A stretch of DNA of 64,000 nucleotides from Bacillota bacterium. Its GTDB lineage: Bacteria > Bacillota > Clostridia > Lachnospirales > Lachnospiraceae. The position numbers and the translations under genes are program-made. Where the stretch lies: NCBI GenBank assembly GCA_023415055.1, contig JAEZLZ010000108.1, positions 1-64,000 on the forward strand, given 5' to 3'. Every line of letters begins with the position of its first letter. Position 1 is the stretch's first letter. This document shows, piece by piece, positions 33,772 through 43,251 of the stretch. The notes beneath the pieces are model-generated. The model was not told the origin of the DNA and made no database searches. It saw only the letters and a program-made list of their open reading frames with translations.

Positions 33772-33861
33772 GTTATGAGTTATTAGGAGCTTTCGATGGA
33801 GAGATAAGTTTCACGAGTGTTATGCCGCTGCTTAAGCGGCAGAATGGAGATATATAAGAGG

Positions 33862-34791
33862 ATGAAATCTAGAGTATGCGATTTACTGAATATTGAATAT
33901 CCGATTTTCCAGGGAGCAATGGCAAGAATCTCTGATGCTTCCCTTGCCTCTGCAGTATCCGAAGCCGGAGGCTTAGGCATCATCGCGGGCGGTACTGCAC
34001 CGGTGGAGATGATCCGGTCGGAGGTAAGAAAGGCGAAGGAGTTAACCAATAAGCCCTTTGGAGTAAACATTATGCTGTTAAGTGAGTTTGCAGATGATAT
34101 GGCGAAGATGGTTTGCGAAGAAGGCGTGAAGGTGGTTACCACCGGTGCCGGTGCTCCAGGTAAATACATGGAAATGTGGAAATCTCACGGAATTAAAGTA
34201 ATTCCTGTTGTTCCTTCCGTTGCCATTGCAAAACGTATGGTTCGCAGCGGAGCAGATGCAGTGATTGCTGAGGGTACGGAATCCGGAGGTCATGTCGGAG
34301 AACTTACTACAATGGTATTGGTTCCTCAGGTCGTGGATGCAGTAGAAGTGCCTGTCATCGCGGCAGGCGGGATCGCTGACGGCAGGGGTATTGCAGCAGC
34401 TTTTATGCTGGGTGCGGAAGCAGTACAGATTGGAACCCGTTTCTTAGCAGCATATGAATGTACGGTACACCCGAATTATAAACAGAAGATATTGGGAGCG
34501 AAGGACATTGATACTGTAGTTACCGGACGGTCCACCGGGCATCCGGTCAGAACCTTGAAGAACAAGCTCAGTCGTAAGTTCAATGAGTTAGAGGCAGCAG
34601 GTGCATCCGTACAGGAAATTGAACAGCTGGGTGTAGGCGCCCTTGCAAAAGCAGTGGTTCAGGGTGATATGGAATTCGGCAGTGTCATGGCCGGACAGAT
34701 CGCCGCTATGGTGAGTAAAGAGCAAAGCTGTAAGGATATTATTATTGAGATGTTAAGTGAAGCGGAAGCACTGCTTGGCAGAAGACTATAG
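33862..34791 (+). CDS. fabK: Enoyl-ACP reductase II (FMN-dependent)
   Basis: A 309-residue TIM-barrel flavoprotein of the 2-nitropropane dioxygenase-like family, which does the last reduction of fatty-acid elongation in many Firmicutes instead of FabI. EYPIFQGAMARISDASLASA is the family N-terminus; GADAVIAEGTESGGHVGE and PVIAAGGIADGRGIAAA hold the FMN-phosphate contacts. Being FabK-based, the pathway should be insensitive to triclosan (known family property). The ATG at 33862 gives the family N-terminus; an upstream ATG at 33844 is possible. Confidence 0.93.
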   Translation: MKSRVCDLLNIEYPIFQGAMARISDASLASAVSEAGGLGIIAGGTAPVEMIRSEVRKAKELTNKPFGVNIMLLSEFADDMAKMVCEEGVKVVTTGAGAPGKYMEMWKSHGIKVIPVVPSVAIAKRMVRSGADAVIAEGTESGGHVGELTTMVLVPQVVDAVEVPVIAAGGIADGRGIAAAFMLGAEAVQIGTRFLAAYECTVHPNYKQKILGAKDIDTVVTGRSTGHPVRTLKNKLSRKFNELEAAGASVQEIEQLGVGALAKAVVQGDMEFGSVMAGQIAAMVSKEQSCKDIIIEMLSEAEALLGRRL

Positions 34792-34801
34792 TGGAGGATG
34801 T

Positions 34802-35755
34802 ATGGGTAAGATAGCCTTTTTGTTTTCCGGCCAGGGGGCCCAGTATATCGGTATGGGTAAAGAATTATACGATGCTCATCCGATCTGCCGACAGACCTTT
34901 GAAGAATCCGGTGACAGCTTAAATTTGGACATAGCAAAGCTTATATTTGAGGGAAGCAAGGAAGAACTGGATCTGACTGAGAATACGCAGCCTGCGGTAG
35001 TGACCATGTCATTGGCAGCATATCAGGCAGTTCGTCAGTATGGCATTGTACCGGACGTTGTTGCCGGACTCAGTCTTGGTGAGTATTCTGCCCTGACTGC
35101 AAGCGGAGTTTTTACTCTGTCACAGGTGGTTCCTCTGGTTCGCAAGCGAGGCCGATTCATGCAGGAGGCTGTACCGGCAGGAATTGGTAAGATGTGTGCG
35201 ATTTTAAACCTTTCAGAAGACAAGATCAGAGAAGTATGTAGTGAGGCGAGGGCCTACGGAATCGTTGAACCGGCGAACTTTAACTGCCCCGGACAGATTG
35301 TAATCGGTGGTGAGATCAAGGCTGTGGATGAGGCAGCAAGACTTGCGAAGGATAAAGGAGCGATGAAAACCATTGATCTTGCAGTCAGTGCTCCTTTCCA
35401 TACTTCAATGCTAAAGCCGGCAGCTAACCGTCTTAAGCTGGAACTTAAGCCGATGTTGTTAGGAGATATGTTTGCACCGGTCATCTGTAATGTGGCTGCA
35501 GATTATATAGAGAGCCCTGAGCAGGTGAAGGATCTGCTGTATCGTCAAGTAATGAGCAGCGTTCTGTGGGAACAGACCATTCGCAGAATGATTGCCGATG
35601 GAATCACGGATTTTGTTGAGATAGGACCGGGTAAGACTTTATCCGGTTTTGTTAGGAAAATTGATCGAGGTCTTAATATTTATAATGTAGAGGATATTAC
35701 CTCGTTAGAGAATACTGCAAAGGCCATACTGGCAGGTAAAATAGAAAGGAAATAG
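34802..35755 (+). CDS. fabD: Malonyl-CoA:ACP transacylase
   Basis: A 317-residue transferase that loads malonate onto ACP. FSGQGAQYIGMGKEL at the N-terminus, the nucleophile S91 in GLSLGEYSAL and H200 in SAPFHTSML are all present. GTGGAGG precedes the chosen ATG, which is 10 bases after the fabK stop codon. The preceding open frame overlapping fabK is not used. Confidence 0.95.
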   Translation: MGKIAFLFSGQGAQYIGMGKELYDAHPICRQTFEESGDSLNLDIAKLIFEGSKEELDLTENTQPAVVTMSLAAYQAVRQYGIVPDVVAGLSLGEYSALTASGVFTLSQVVPLVRKRGRFMQEAVPAGIGKMCAILNLSEDKIREVCSEARAYGIVEPANFNCPGQIVIGGEIKAVDEAARLAKDKGAMKTIDLAVSAPFHTSMLKPAANRLKLELKPMLLGDMFAPVICNVAADYIESPEQVKDLLYRQVMSSVLWEQTIRRMIADGITDFVEIGPGKTLSGFVRKIDRGLNIYNVEDITSLENTAKAILAGKIERK

Positions 35756-35760
35756 AACTT

Positions 35761-36501
35761 ATGCTTACGGGAAAGATTGCAGTAGTTACAGGAGCAGGAA
35801 GAGGAATCGGCAGAGCGATAGCACTCAAGTTTGTTCAGATGGGCTCTAAGGTGGTTGTAAATTACCGGAGCAGTGCTGCCCAGGTTGAGGAGCTGTTAGC
35901 CTTGATCAAGAATTCGGGTGGTGAAGCGATTGCAATTCAGGCAGACGTCAGTAAAGAAGAGGATGCAAAACGACTGATCGAAGAAGCAGTGAAGCATTTC
36001 GGACGAGTGGATATCCTCGTGAATAATGCAGGAATTACGAAGGATAATCTGATGATGCGTATGTCGGAACAGGATTATGACAGCGTCATGGATACCAATC
36101 TGAAGGGAACCTTTTTCTGTACAAAATATGCATCGTCTGTCATGCTGAAGCAGAAAAGCGGAAAGATCATTAATATATCGTCGGTGGTAGGTTTGATGGG
36201 TAATATCGGTCAGGCAAATTATGCAGCTTCGAAGGCCGGAGTAATTGGTATGACAAAAGCAGTAGCAAGAGAACTGGCTTCCCGAGGAATTACAGTAAAT
36301 GCGGTCGCTCCGGGCTTTATTGAGACGGATATGACCGATCAGCTGTCGGATAAGGTGAAGGAAGCAACCATTGCAAGCATACCCTTAAAGCGATACGGAG
36401 CAGCGGAAGAGGTTGCAGGAGCAGTCAGCTTCTTAGCAACAGATGCTGCAAATTATATTACAGGTCATGTACTTACGGTGGATGGCGGCTTAGCAATGTA
36501 A
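35761..36501 (+). CDS. fabG: 3-oxoacyl-ACP reductase
   Basis: A 246-residue short-chain dehydrogenase. The NADPH site is TGAGRGIGRAI (10-20), NNAG is at 88-91, and the catalytic Ser (about 140) with Y154 and K158 (YAASK) is intact. GFIETDMTDQL near the C-terminus is typical of FabG. It starts 5 bases after fabD with AAAGGAAAT as ribosome-binding site. Confidence 0.95.
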   Translation: MLTGKIAVVTGAGRGIGRAIALKFVQMGSKVVVNYRSSAAQVEELLALIKNSGGEAIAIQADVSKEEDAKRLIEEAVKHFGRVDILVNNAGITKDNLMMRMSEQDYDSVMDTNLKGTFFCTKYASSVMLKQKSGKIINISSVVGLMGNIGQANYAASKAGVIGMTKAVARELASRGITVNAVAPGFIETDMTDQLSDKVKEATIASIPLKRYGAAEEVAGAVSFLATDAANYITGHVLTVDGGLAM

Positions 36502-36561
36502 GGCAGCCTCTTCGCTTATAGTAAAAGCGGTGAATCCAAGGCTAGAACCAGGAGGATAGGA

Positions 36562-37800
36562 ATGAATCATAGAGTAGTTGTTACAGGAATGGGTGCGATT
36601 ACGCCCATAGGAAATAATGTAGAAGAATTTTTTAATAACATACAGACAGGTACCTGTGGTATCGATTTCATCAATACCTTCGATACGGAAGGGTATCAGG
36701 TTAAACTGGCGGCACAGGTTAAGGATTTTGAGCCGAAGAATTACATGGATCAAAAGGATGCAAGAAGGATGGACCGTTTTTCTCAATTTGCGGTTGCTGC
36801 GGCAAAGGAAGCAATTGAGGATTCCGGGATTGACTTAAATAGCATTGATACGGACCGCTTTGGAGTAATCGTAGGCTCAGGTATCGGAAGCATCGGTCTG
36901 ATTGAGAAGGAAACAAAAACCTTACTTGAGAAGGGACCGAAACGAATCAATCCGTTATTTATTCCTATGACGATTACAAATATGGCAGCTGGTAATGTCG
37001 CGATCCAGTTTGGAGCCAAAGGTGTTTGTACCAATGTAGTGACCGCCTGCGCCACCGGGAATAATTCCATCGGTGAGGCTTTCCGTAATATCAAACATGG
37101 TTATTCGGATGTCGTACTAGCCGGCGGAACAGAGGGAGCAGTTACACCCCTTGGTGTAGCAGGCTTTCAAGCACTGACCGCATTATCCACCAGTTCAGAT
37201 CCGCATAGAGCTTCCATTCCGTTTGATAAGGAGAGAGACGGTTTTGTCATCGGAGAAGGAGCAGGTATCCTTTTACTTGAGGAATATGAGCATGCGAAAA
37301 AGCGCGGAGCTAAGATCTATGCTGAGATCGTGGGCTATGGGGCAACCTGTGATGCCTACCATATCACGGCTCCTTCTTCCGACGGAGAGGGTGGTGCCAG
37401 AGCAATGAAGCTTGCGATGGAGGAAGCAGGGATCACCGGTGAGGATGTCTCTTATATTAATGCGCATGGAACCAGTACACCAACCAATGACAGGGTAGAG
37501 ACCCTTGCAGTGAAGCTTGCTCTGGGTGAAGCTGCTTATAAGGTTCCTGTGAGCTCCACAAAGTCAATGATCGGACATCTTTTAGGCGCTGCAGGCGCAG
37601 TGGAGGCTGTCATCTGTATTAAAGCAATGGAGAAGAGCTTTATCCCGGCCACTATAGGGCTTCAGGTTATGGATGAAGAATGTGATCTTGATTATGTTGC
37701 TAATGTAGGAAGAAATGCAAAGCTTACTTATACGATGTCAAATTCCTTAGGCTTTGGCGGACATAATGCTACATTGGTATTTAAAAATATATCTGAATAA
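36562..37800 (+). CDS. fabF: Beta-ketoacyl-ACP synthase II
   Basis: A 412-residue elongating condensing enzyme. The triad is C163 (TACATGNNSIGEA), H302 (NAHGTSTPTND) and H339 (KSMIGHLLGAAG). The length and GLMGAAG-like loop are standard for FabF. AGGAGG precedes the ATG. It lies between fabG and accB in the common clostridial order. Confidence 0.95.
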   Translation: MNHRVVVTGMGAITPIGNNVEEFFNNIQTGTCGIDFINTFDTEGYQVKLAAQVKDFEPKNYMDQKDARRMDRFSQFAVAAAKEAIEDSGIDLNSIDTDRFGVIVGSGIGSIGLIEKETKTLLEKGPKRINPLFIPMTITNMAAGNVAIQFGAKGVCTNVVTACATGNNSIGEAFRNIKHGYSDVVLAGGTEGAVTPLGVAGFQALTALSTSSDPHRASIPFDKERDGFVIGEGAGILLLEEYEHAKKRGAKIYAEIVGYGATCDAYHITAPSSDGEGGARAMKLAMEEAGITGEDVSYINAHGTSTPTNDRVETLAVKLALGEAAYKVPVSSTKSMIGHLLGAAGAVEAVICIKAMEKSFIPATIGLQVMDEECDLDYVANVGRNAKLTYTMSNSLGFGGHNATLVFKNISE

Positions 37801-37841
37801 GGAAAGCAGCCGTATTACGGCATTGTGGAGGCATACTATTT

Positions 37842-38378
37842 ATGGATTACAAGGCTATTATAAATTTAATGAAGGAAATGAACCAAACGGAATTGACGAA
37901 ACTTGAGATAGAAGAGGAAGGCGTACGTATCTGTATGGAGAAAGCTGCTGCATGCACTCAGGAGAATATAAATCCTCAGCTTGGCTTCGCAGGCAACTCC
38001 ATGCCTTACCCTGTCTATACACAGCCAATGAATTTAAACCCAATTGCCAGCCTGCAGGTTCCCGGTTCTCAGGCGAGTAGTGCTTCTGTGACAGCTTCGA
38101 GCAGTGTGACAGCAGGTGAAGAACAGCCGTCAGAAGAAGTAAATCACAAGAAGGTAGTATCACCTATGGTAGGTACTTTCTATTCTCAGGCTTCCCCGGA
38201 TAAACCTCCGTTTGTCAAGGTGGGGGATAAAGTAAAAAAGGGTCAGACAGTTTGCATCATCGAAGCGATGAAGCTGATGAATGAAATTGAGAGCGAGCAT
38301 GACGGTGAGATTGTCAAGATATTGATCAATAATGAGGATATGGTGGAATTTGGCCAGCCCTTATTTTTGATTAAGTAA
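37842..38378 (+). CDS. accB: Biotin carboxyl carrier protein of acetyl-CoA carboxylase
   Basis: A 178-residue protein. Residues 1-40 pack against biotin carboxylase, a Pro/Ala/Ser-rich linker covers about 50-100, and the C-terminal biotinyl domain holds K144 in EAMKLMNEIE. It carries carboxyl-biotin between AccC and AccDA. TGGAGG precedes the ATG. Confidence 0.95.
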   Translation: MDYKAIINLMKEMNQTELTKLEIEEEGVRICMEKAAACTQENINPQLGFAGNSMPYPVYTQPMNLNPIASLQVPGSQASSASVTASSSVTAGEEQPSEEVNHKKVVSPMVGTFYSQASPDKPPFVKVGDKVKKGQTVCIIEAMKLMNEIESEHDGEIVKILINNEDMVEFGQPLFLIK

Positions 38379-38395
38379 TGCGTTAGGAGGATAAG

Positions 38396-38821
38396 ATGCT
38401 AAATGTAGATGAGATACAGAAGATATTGCCGCACAGGTCTCCGTTTTTACTGCTGGATCGTGTAGATGAACTGGCGCCGGGTGTCAGAGCGACTGGAAGA
38501 AAATGCGTTACGATGAATGAACCCTTCTTTCAGGGACATTTTCCCGGAAAAGCAGTGATGCCAGGAGTACTCATTTTAGAAGCCTTAGCGCAGACCGGAG
38601 CGATCTGTATGCTGACACTTCCGGGCAACGAAGGTAAGATCGTATATTTCGGTGGTATTGATAAAGTGAAGTTTAAACGTCAGGTCGTCCCCGGTGACGT
38701 ATTGATCTTAAAGGTTGAGATTACGAAAAGTAAAGGAAGCTTCGGAGTCGGAACAGCGGTAGCATATGTGGAGGATAAGGTTGCAGTGGAAGCAATTCTG
38801 ACCTTCGCCATCGGTGCATAA
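38396..38821 (+). CDS. fabZ: 3-hydroxyacyl-ACP dehydratase
   Basis: A 141-residue hot-dog-fold dehydratase. The catalytic pair is H48 (FQGHFPGKAVMPG) and E62 (LILEALAQ). No fabA or fabM is seen in the cluster, so the source of unsaturated fatty acids is not evident here. GGAGG precedes the ATG, 18 bases after accB. Confidence 0.95.
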   Translation: MLNVDEIQKILPHRSPFLLLDRVDELAPGVRATGRKCVTMNEPFFQGHFPGKAVMPGVLILEALAQTGAICMLTLPGNEGKIVYFGGIDKVKFKRQVVPGDVLILKVEITKSKGSFGVGTAVAYVEDKVAVEAILTFAIGA

Positions 38822-38868
38822 ACGGCGGATGAGTTTATTTCATGTAGGACAATGCAAGGAGAAATGCG

Positions 38869-40212
38869 ATGTTTAAGAAGATTTTAATAGCAAATCGCGG
38901 CGAGATTGCCGTCAGGATCATCCGCGCCTGTAAGGAAATGGGTATTGAAACGGTTGCTGTCTATTCCGAAGCGGATCGTGAGGCTCTTCATGTGATGTTA
39001 GCCGATGAGGCGGTATGTATCGGTCCGGCAAAATCCAAGGACAGCTACCTTAATATGCAAAATATTATCAGCGCAACCGTATTAACCGGTGCCACAGCGA
39101 TTCATCCGGGTTTCGGATTTTTATCGGAGAACAGCTCCTTCGCCAGAATGTGCGAGGATTGCAATATTACCTTCATCGGTCCTAAGGCTGATACCATTGA
39201 CCTCCTCGGCAATAAGTCAAAGGCCAGAGAGACCATGCAGAAGGCAGGAGTACCTGTCGTGCCCGGCTCCGAGGGAGAAGTGGAGACGGTGAAGGAAGCA
39301 ATCGAGTTAGCACAGACAATTGGATATCCGGTAATGATCAAAGCCTCGGCAGGTGGCGGTGGTAAAGGAATGAGAGCCGTATTTAATGAAGAGGATTTGG
39401 AAAAGGCTTACAATTCAGCAAAAGCAGAAGCAAAGGCTGCCTTTGCAGATGATAAGGTATACATCGAAAAGCTGATTATTCATCCAAAACACATAGAGTT
39501 TCAGATACTTGCAGACAGTCATGGCAATGTGGTACACCTAGGTGAAAGAGACTGCTCTGTACAGAGAAGAAATCAAAAGATGATTGAAGAGTCACCCTCT
39601 GCCGTTATGACACCAGAGCTACGGCAGAAGATGGGAAGTGCAGCTGTCAAGGCAGCACAGGCAACCGGCTATGTCAATGCCGGTACCATCGAATTTTTAC
39701 TGGACCAACAGGGAAACTATTACTTCATGGAAATGAACACCCGAATTCAGGTGGAGCATCCGGTGACAGAGATGGTGACGGGAATCGATATGATCAAAGC
39801 TCAGATCCGCATCGCCTGCGGGGAGGAGATGCCATATCGACAGGAGAATATCGAATTTCGAGGACATGCGATTGAATGCAGAATCAATGCTGAGGATCCA
39901 AGCAAGAATTTCATGCCCTGTCCTGGACGTGTGGAAAATGTACTTTTTCCCGGAGGCTTTGGAGTTCGTGTGGATAGTGCCCTCTATCCCGGCTATCTGG
40001 TACCTTCCTGTTATGATTCCATGCTTGCAAAAGTAATTGCATATGGACAGGACAGAGAAGAAGCGATCCAGAGAATGAAGCGTGCTTTATCAGAATTAAT
40101 CATTGATGGAATTCAGACGAATGTGGAATATCAACACGAGCTGCTGGAACGTGAGGAGATTCTGACCGGCAATTACAATACAGGACTGATCGGACTGATT
40201 GAGGGAAAATAA
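38869..40212 (+). CDS. accC: Biotin carboxylase subunit of acetyl-CoA carboxylase
   Basis: A 447-residue ATP-grasp enzyme. ILIANRGEIAVRIIRAC at the N-terminus, the Gly-rich ATP loop KASAGGGGKGMR near residue 160 and EMNTRIQVEHPVTEMVTG near 287 are diagnostic. It carboxylates biotin on AccB. AGGAGAAA precedes the ATG; accD starts 3 bases after its stop. Confidence 0.96.
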   Translation: MFKKILIANRGEIAVRIIRACKEMGIETVAVYSEADREALHVMLADEAVCIGPAKSKDSYLNMQNIISATVLTGATAIHPGFGFLSENSSFARMCEDCNITFIGPKADTIDLLGNKSKARETMQKAGVPVVPGSEGEVETVKEAIELAQTIGYPVMIKASAGGGGKGMRAVFNEEDLEKAYNSAKAEAKAAFADDKVYIEKLIIHPKHIEFQILADSHGNVVHLGERDCSVQRRNQKMIEESPSAVMTPELRQKMGSAAVKAAQATGYVNAGTIEFLLDQQGNYYFMEMNTRIQVEHPVTEMVTGIDMIKAQIRIACGEEMPYRQENIEFRGHAIECRINAEDPSKNFMPCPGRVENVLFPGGFGVRVDSALYPGYLVPSCYDSMLAKVIAYGQDREEAIQRMKRALSELIIDGIQTNVEYQHELLEREEILTGNYNTGLIGLIEGK

Positions 40213-40215
40213 AAC

Positions 40216-41103
40216 ATGAATAAGAATCCATTTAAAGCAAAGCAATATGCAACCTCACAAATATATCGTGCCAGACCACAGGATATTGTTCGGGCGGAAT
40301 CCGAGGAGGAACGACCGAATGTACCCCAGGGTATTATGACCAAATGCCCGGGCTGCGGTAAGGTTATCTATACGAAGCTGTTACTTAAGAATTACAAGCG
40401 CTGTGATGAATGTGGCTACAATTTTAAGGTTTCGGCGAATGAACGGTTCGCTATGATTTTAGATGAGGGGGAGCTTCAGGAATACGATGCTCAGATGACG
40501 ACCCGAGATCCGCTTGACTTTCCGGGTTATGGAGATAAGCTGGTGAAAACCCAGCTTCAGACCGGACTGGTGGATGGTGTGGTAACCGGCAAAGGCAGAA
40601 TTGAAGGCCTACCGGTTATGCTTGGTGTGATGGATCCAGCTTTTTTTATGGGAAGCATGGGAACCACCATCGGCGAGAAGCTGACCAGACTGTTTGAGCG
40701 TGCAACAAAGGAACGTCTTCCAGTCATTGTATTCACTGCCTCCGGTGGTGCCAGAATGCAGGAGGGAATCTTCTCCCTGATGCAGATGGCTAAGGTGAGT
40801 GGAGCGGTTGCAAAACATAGCGAGGCGGGGCTTCTCTATATTACGGTACTGACGGATCCAACTACCGGCGGAGTGACGGCGAGTTTTGCCATGCTGGGTG
40901 ATATTATTCTGGCTGAGCCAGGCGCACTCATTGGCTTTGCCGGACCAAGAGTAATAGAGCAGACAATAGGACAGAAGCTGCCGGACGGCTTCCAGAGAGC
41001 GGAATTCTTACTGGAGCATGGTTTTGTTGATCAGATCGTACCAAGAGACCAGCTTCGGCATACCCTGGGGACACTTTTGAAGCTGCATTCTCTGCAGCCA
41101 TAG
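40216..41103 (+). CDS. accD: Acetyl-CoA carboxylase carboxyltransferase beta subunit
   Basis: A 295-residue crotonase-fold subunit. The N-terminal zinc ribbon has C44, C47, C63 and C66 (CPGCGK and CDECGY). The CoA-binding fold shows FTASGGARMQEG and GGVTASFAMLGD. It pairs with AccA to move CO2 from biotin to acetyl-CoA. The start is 3 bases after accC, with GAGGG in the end of accC as the only ribosome-binding site. Confidence 0.95.
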   Translation: MNKNPFKAKQYATSQIYRARPQDIVRAESEEERPNVPQGIMTKCPGCGKVIYTKLLLKNYKRCDECGYNFKVSANERFAMILDEGELQEYDAQMTTRDPLDFPGYGDKLVKTQLQTGLVDGVVTGKGRIEGLPVMLGVMDPAFFMGSMGTTIGEKLTRLFERATKERLPVIVFTASGGARMQEGIFSLMQMAKVSGAVAKHSEAGLLYITVLTDPTTGGVTASFAMLGDIILAEPGALIGFAGPRVIEQTIGQKLPDGFQRAEFLLEHGFVDQIVPRDQLRHTLGTLLKLHSLQP

Positions 41104-41194
41104 AGCTTAAGTCCTAAAGATCCGGTCGATAACGGATAGAAGGATTTTCCCTAGCCGCAAAAAGCTTTAATATAGGTAAAGGAATGGTGATGCT

Positions 41195-41980
41195 ATGAGT
41201 ATTACACCCTGGGAAAAAGTAAAATTAGCCCGAATGCCGGTCAGACCGACAGGCCTTGATTATATAGAACGTATTTTTGATCAATTTCTCGAAATGCATG
41301 GAGACCGTTACTGCAGTGAGGACCGTGCCATCGTTGGAGGCATTGCCTTCCTTGGCAATATTCCTGTTACAGTCATCGCACAGCAAAAAGGTAGAAATAC
41401 CAAGGAAAATATCGCCCGTAACTTTTCCATGCCCCATCCGGAGGGTTACCGTAAAGCGCTTCGCTTGATGAAGCAGGCGGAGAAGTTCCACCGCCCCATT
41501 ATATGCTTTATCGATACACCCGGTGCCTTCTGCGGTCTCGGTGCCGAAGAAAGAGGACAGGGTGAGGCAATTGCAGTAAACCTGGCAGAAATGATGATGC
41601 TTAAGACTCCGATCATCTCGGTAGTCATCTCGGAGGGCGGAAGCGGCGGTGCTTTGGCACTTGGTGTTGCAGATAAGGTATATATGCTGGAACACTCAAT
41701 CTATGCAATTCTGTCTCCGGAGGGCTTTGCAAGTATTCTTTATAAGGATTCCGGCAAAGCGGAACAGGCAGCAAAGGATATGAAGCTGACAGCACAGGAT
41801 CTGCATCAGTTTAAGATCATCGACGGCATCATCCCTGAACCACAGGGCGGTGCTCATAATGACTATGATCAAATGGCACTGAATATGAAAGAAGTAATTG
41901 AGAAGGATTTACAGGAGCTTTTAGAGCAGCCGGCGGAGGAATTGCTGGAGAAAAGATATCAGAAGTTTCGAAGGATATAA
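41195..41980 (+). CDS. accA: Acetyl-CoA carboxylase carboxyltransferase alpha subunit
   Basis: A 261-residue subunit, shorter than the about 319-residue E. coli AccA because the N-terminal helical extension is absent, as is usual in Clostridia. FIDTPGAFCGLGAEERGQGEAIA and SEGGSGGALALGVADKVYMLE hold the oxyanion-hole and biotin-site glycines. It follows accD after a 91-base gap with no clear structure and ends the fab/acc operon. Confidence 0.95.
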   Translation: MSITPWEKVKLARMPVRPTGLDYIERIFDQFLEMHGDRYCSEDRAIVGGIAFLGNIPVTVIAQQKGRNTKENIARNFSMPHPEGYRKALRLMKQAEKFHRPIICFIDTPGAFCGLGAEERGQGEAIAVNLAEMMMLKTPIISVVISEGGSGGALALGVADKVYMLEHSIYAILSPEGFASILYKDSGKAEQAAKDMKLTAQDLHQFKIIDGIIPEPQGGAHNDYDQMALNMKEVIEKDLQELLEQPAEELLEKRYQKFRRI

Positions 41981-42032
41981 GAATAGAGCAGTAGCTCTCA
42001 TAAAACCATAAAATAATCACCCCAAAATTTGA

Positions 42033-42091
42033 AGGGCTGCCACATAATATTTGACTGCCAATCGTCAAATGTTATGTGACAGCCCTGTTTT
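42033..42091 (+). terminator. Strong terminator of the fab/acc operon
   Basis: AGGGCTGCCACATAA and TTATGTGACAGCCCT, with inner TTTGAC/GTCAAA, form a stem of over 20 bp (42033-42086), followed by GTTTTTAGG. Confidence 0.9.
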
Positions 42092-42171
42092 TAGGTGGTG
42101 TGTCCAGAGAAGCTGGACCACACTTGCCTGGCAGGCGCACGTTTCATGACAATAGAAAGCTTTCTTTCGTT

Positions 42172-43032
42172 CTAGTAATTTTCTTTCACATATACGAGAC
42201 TGGAGGTAAAGGTACCGCCAATGTATTCGATATAATTGCGATATTCCTCATAATTAATATAATATTGTTTTCCCCAGGATGAGATGCGAAGCATAATCTG
42301 ACTGGTGAGCTCATCCTTAATCAATCCTGTGACCGTAACATAATGACCGCATACATTCTGAACCTTGGCCTGATAATAATAGGGCTTGGAGACGGATTTT
42401 TGTTTCTCGTCACCATCCTCATCGGTAGTCAGGAGGGCTGTATCCGAAGGCTCCTCACCTGACGTAGGGGCCGGCTCCTGATAGTCAATTTCCTTTAGTT
42501 CATAGAAGGGAATCCCCCTCTTACCCCAGAGCTTCGGGGTGTTTGGACCAATGGAGAGAATAACAGGAAGGTCCTTCCAGAGCATTTCTTCGATTAAGTC
42601 ATACATTTCATAATAGTTTAAGGTCCATTTCCAGACAGCCTTTAATCCTAACCCGTAGCAATCCGAGTAGGAATTTATCGCAGATGCCACGGAAGGGCCA
42701 AGTACTGCAAAGACAGGTCTGGTTTTCGAATATTCTTTATTTATGTTACGAAGATAGGCAGTATAATCAGCAAAATTAATCTCATTTTCGTTATTGATTG
42801 CAAGTGCGGTTACCGGAGTATGATAGGCTTTCTTCTGCAGTGCAAGATAAAGGAACAGATCTGCTGTTGCAATGGTACCGCAGCCATAATTATGAAGAAT
42901 ATAATCCTTACTATACCGATTCTGATCAGAAAACCACATCTGGCTACCACCATAGGATACATTGCCGTCCTTGAGGACAGGCACGTATTCCGGGCAAAAT
43001 AGCTCTATACATATATTGTTTTTGGAAGGCAT
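42172..43032 (-). CDS. Cysteine-peptidase-like (C39/papain-fold) protein
   Basis: A 286-residue protein without signal peptide. HNYGCGTIATADLFLYLAL places C51 at the start of a helix, as in C39-like papain folds. CGHYVTVTGL gives H230, and RISSWGKQYYINYEEY matches the family's C-terminal strand, where Asp or Asn is common. An acidic low-complexity segment (about 185-215) is inserted before the His. Peptidase activity is inferred from motif order only; it could be an inactive relative. AGGAG precedes the ATG. It lies downstream of the ABC-F gene and its terminator. Confidence 0.6.
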   Translation of the reverse strand: MPSKNNICIELFCPEYVPVLKDGNVSYGGSQMWFSDQNRYSKDYILHNYGCGTIATADLFLYLALQKKAYHTPVTALAINNENEINFADYTAYLRNINKEYSKTRPVFAVLGPSVASAINSYSDCYGLGLKAVWKWTLNYYEMYDLIEEMLWKDLPVILSIGPNTPKLWGKRGIPFYELKEIDYQEPAPTSGEEPSDTALLTTDEDGDEKQKSVSKPYYYQAKVQNVCGHYVTVTGLIKDELTSQIMLRISSWGKQYYINYEEYRNYIEYIGGTFTSSLVYVKENY

Positions 43033-43101
43033 AGTGAAATCTCCTATACTTATATTCTCACAATCATTCTATTCTGTTTCGCTTGTTTATGTTGCATGAT
43101 T

Positions 43102-43197
43102 TAAAAAAAGGATGTTACGGAACAAGGCCATCATTCAAAGCGACTGATATCAATAGATATCCACGCGGTGAATGACTGTAATTGTTCCGCAGCATCC
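43102..43197 (-). terminator. Terminator of the ABC-F gene (reverse strand)
   Basis: GGATGTTACGGAACAA (43110-43125) pairs with TTGTTCCGCAGCATCC (43182-43197) with one mismatch, with inner CATTCA/TGAATG and GATATC stems. On the reverse strand it is followed by TTTTTTTAAA. Confidence 0.8.
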
Positions 43198-43251
43198 TTA
43201 TAAGTGCGCCCGGCGGGCGAATGTATCATGTAGTAACTGAGCGAGGTCTCT

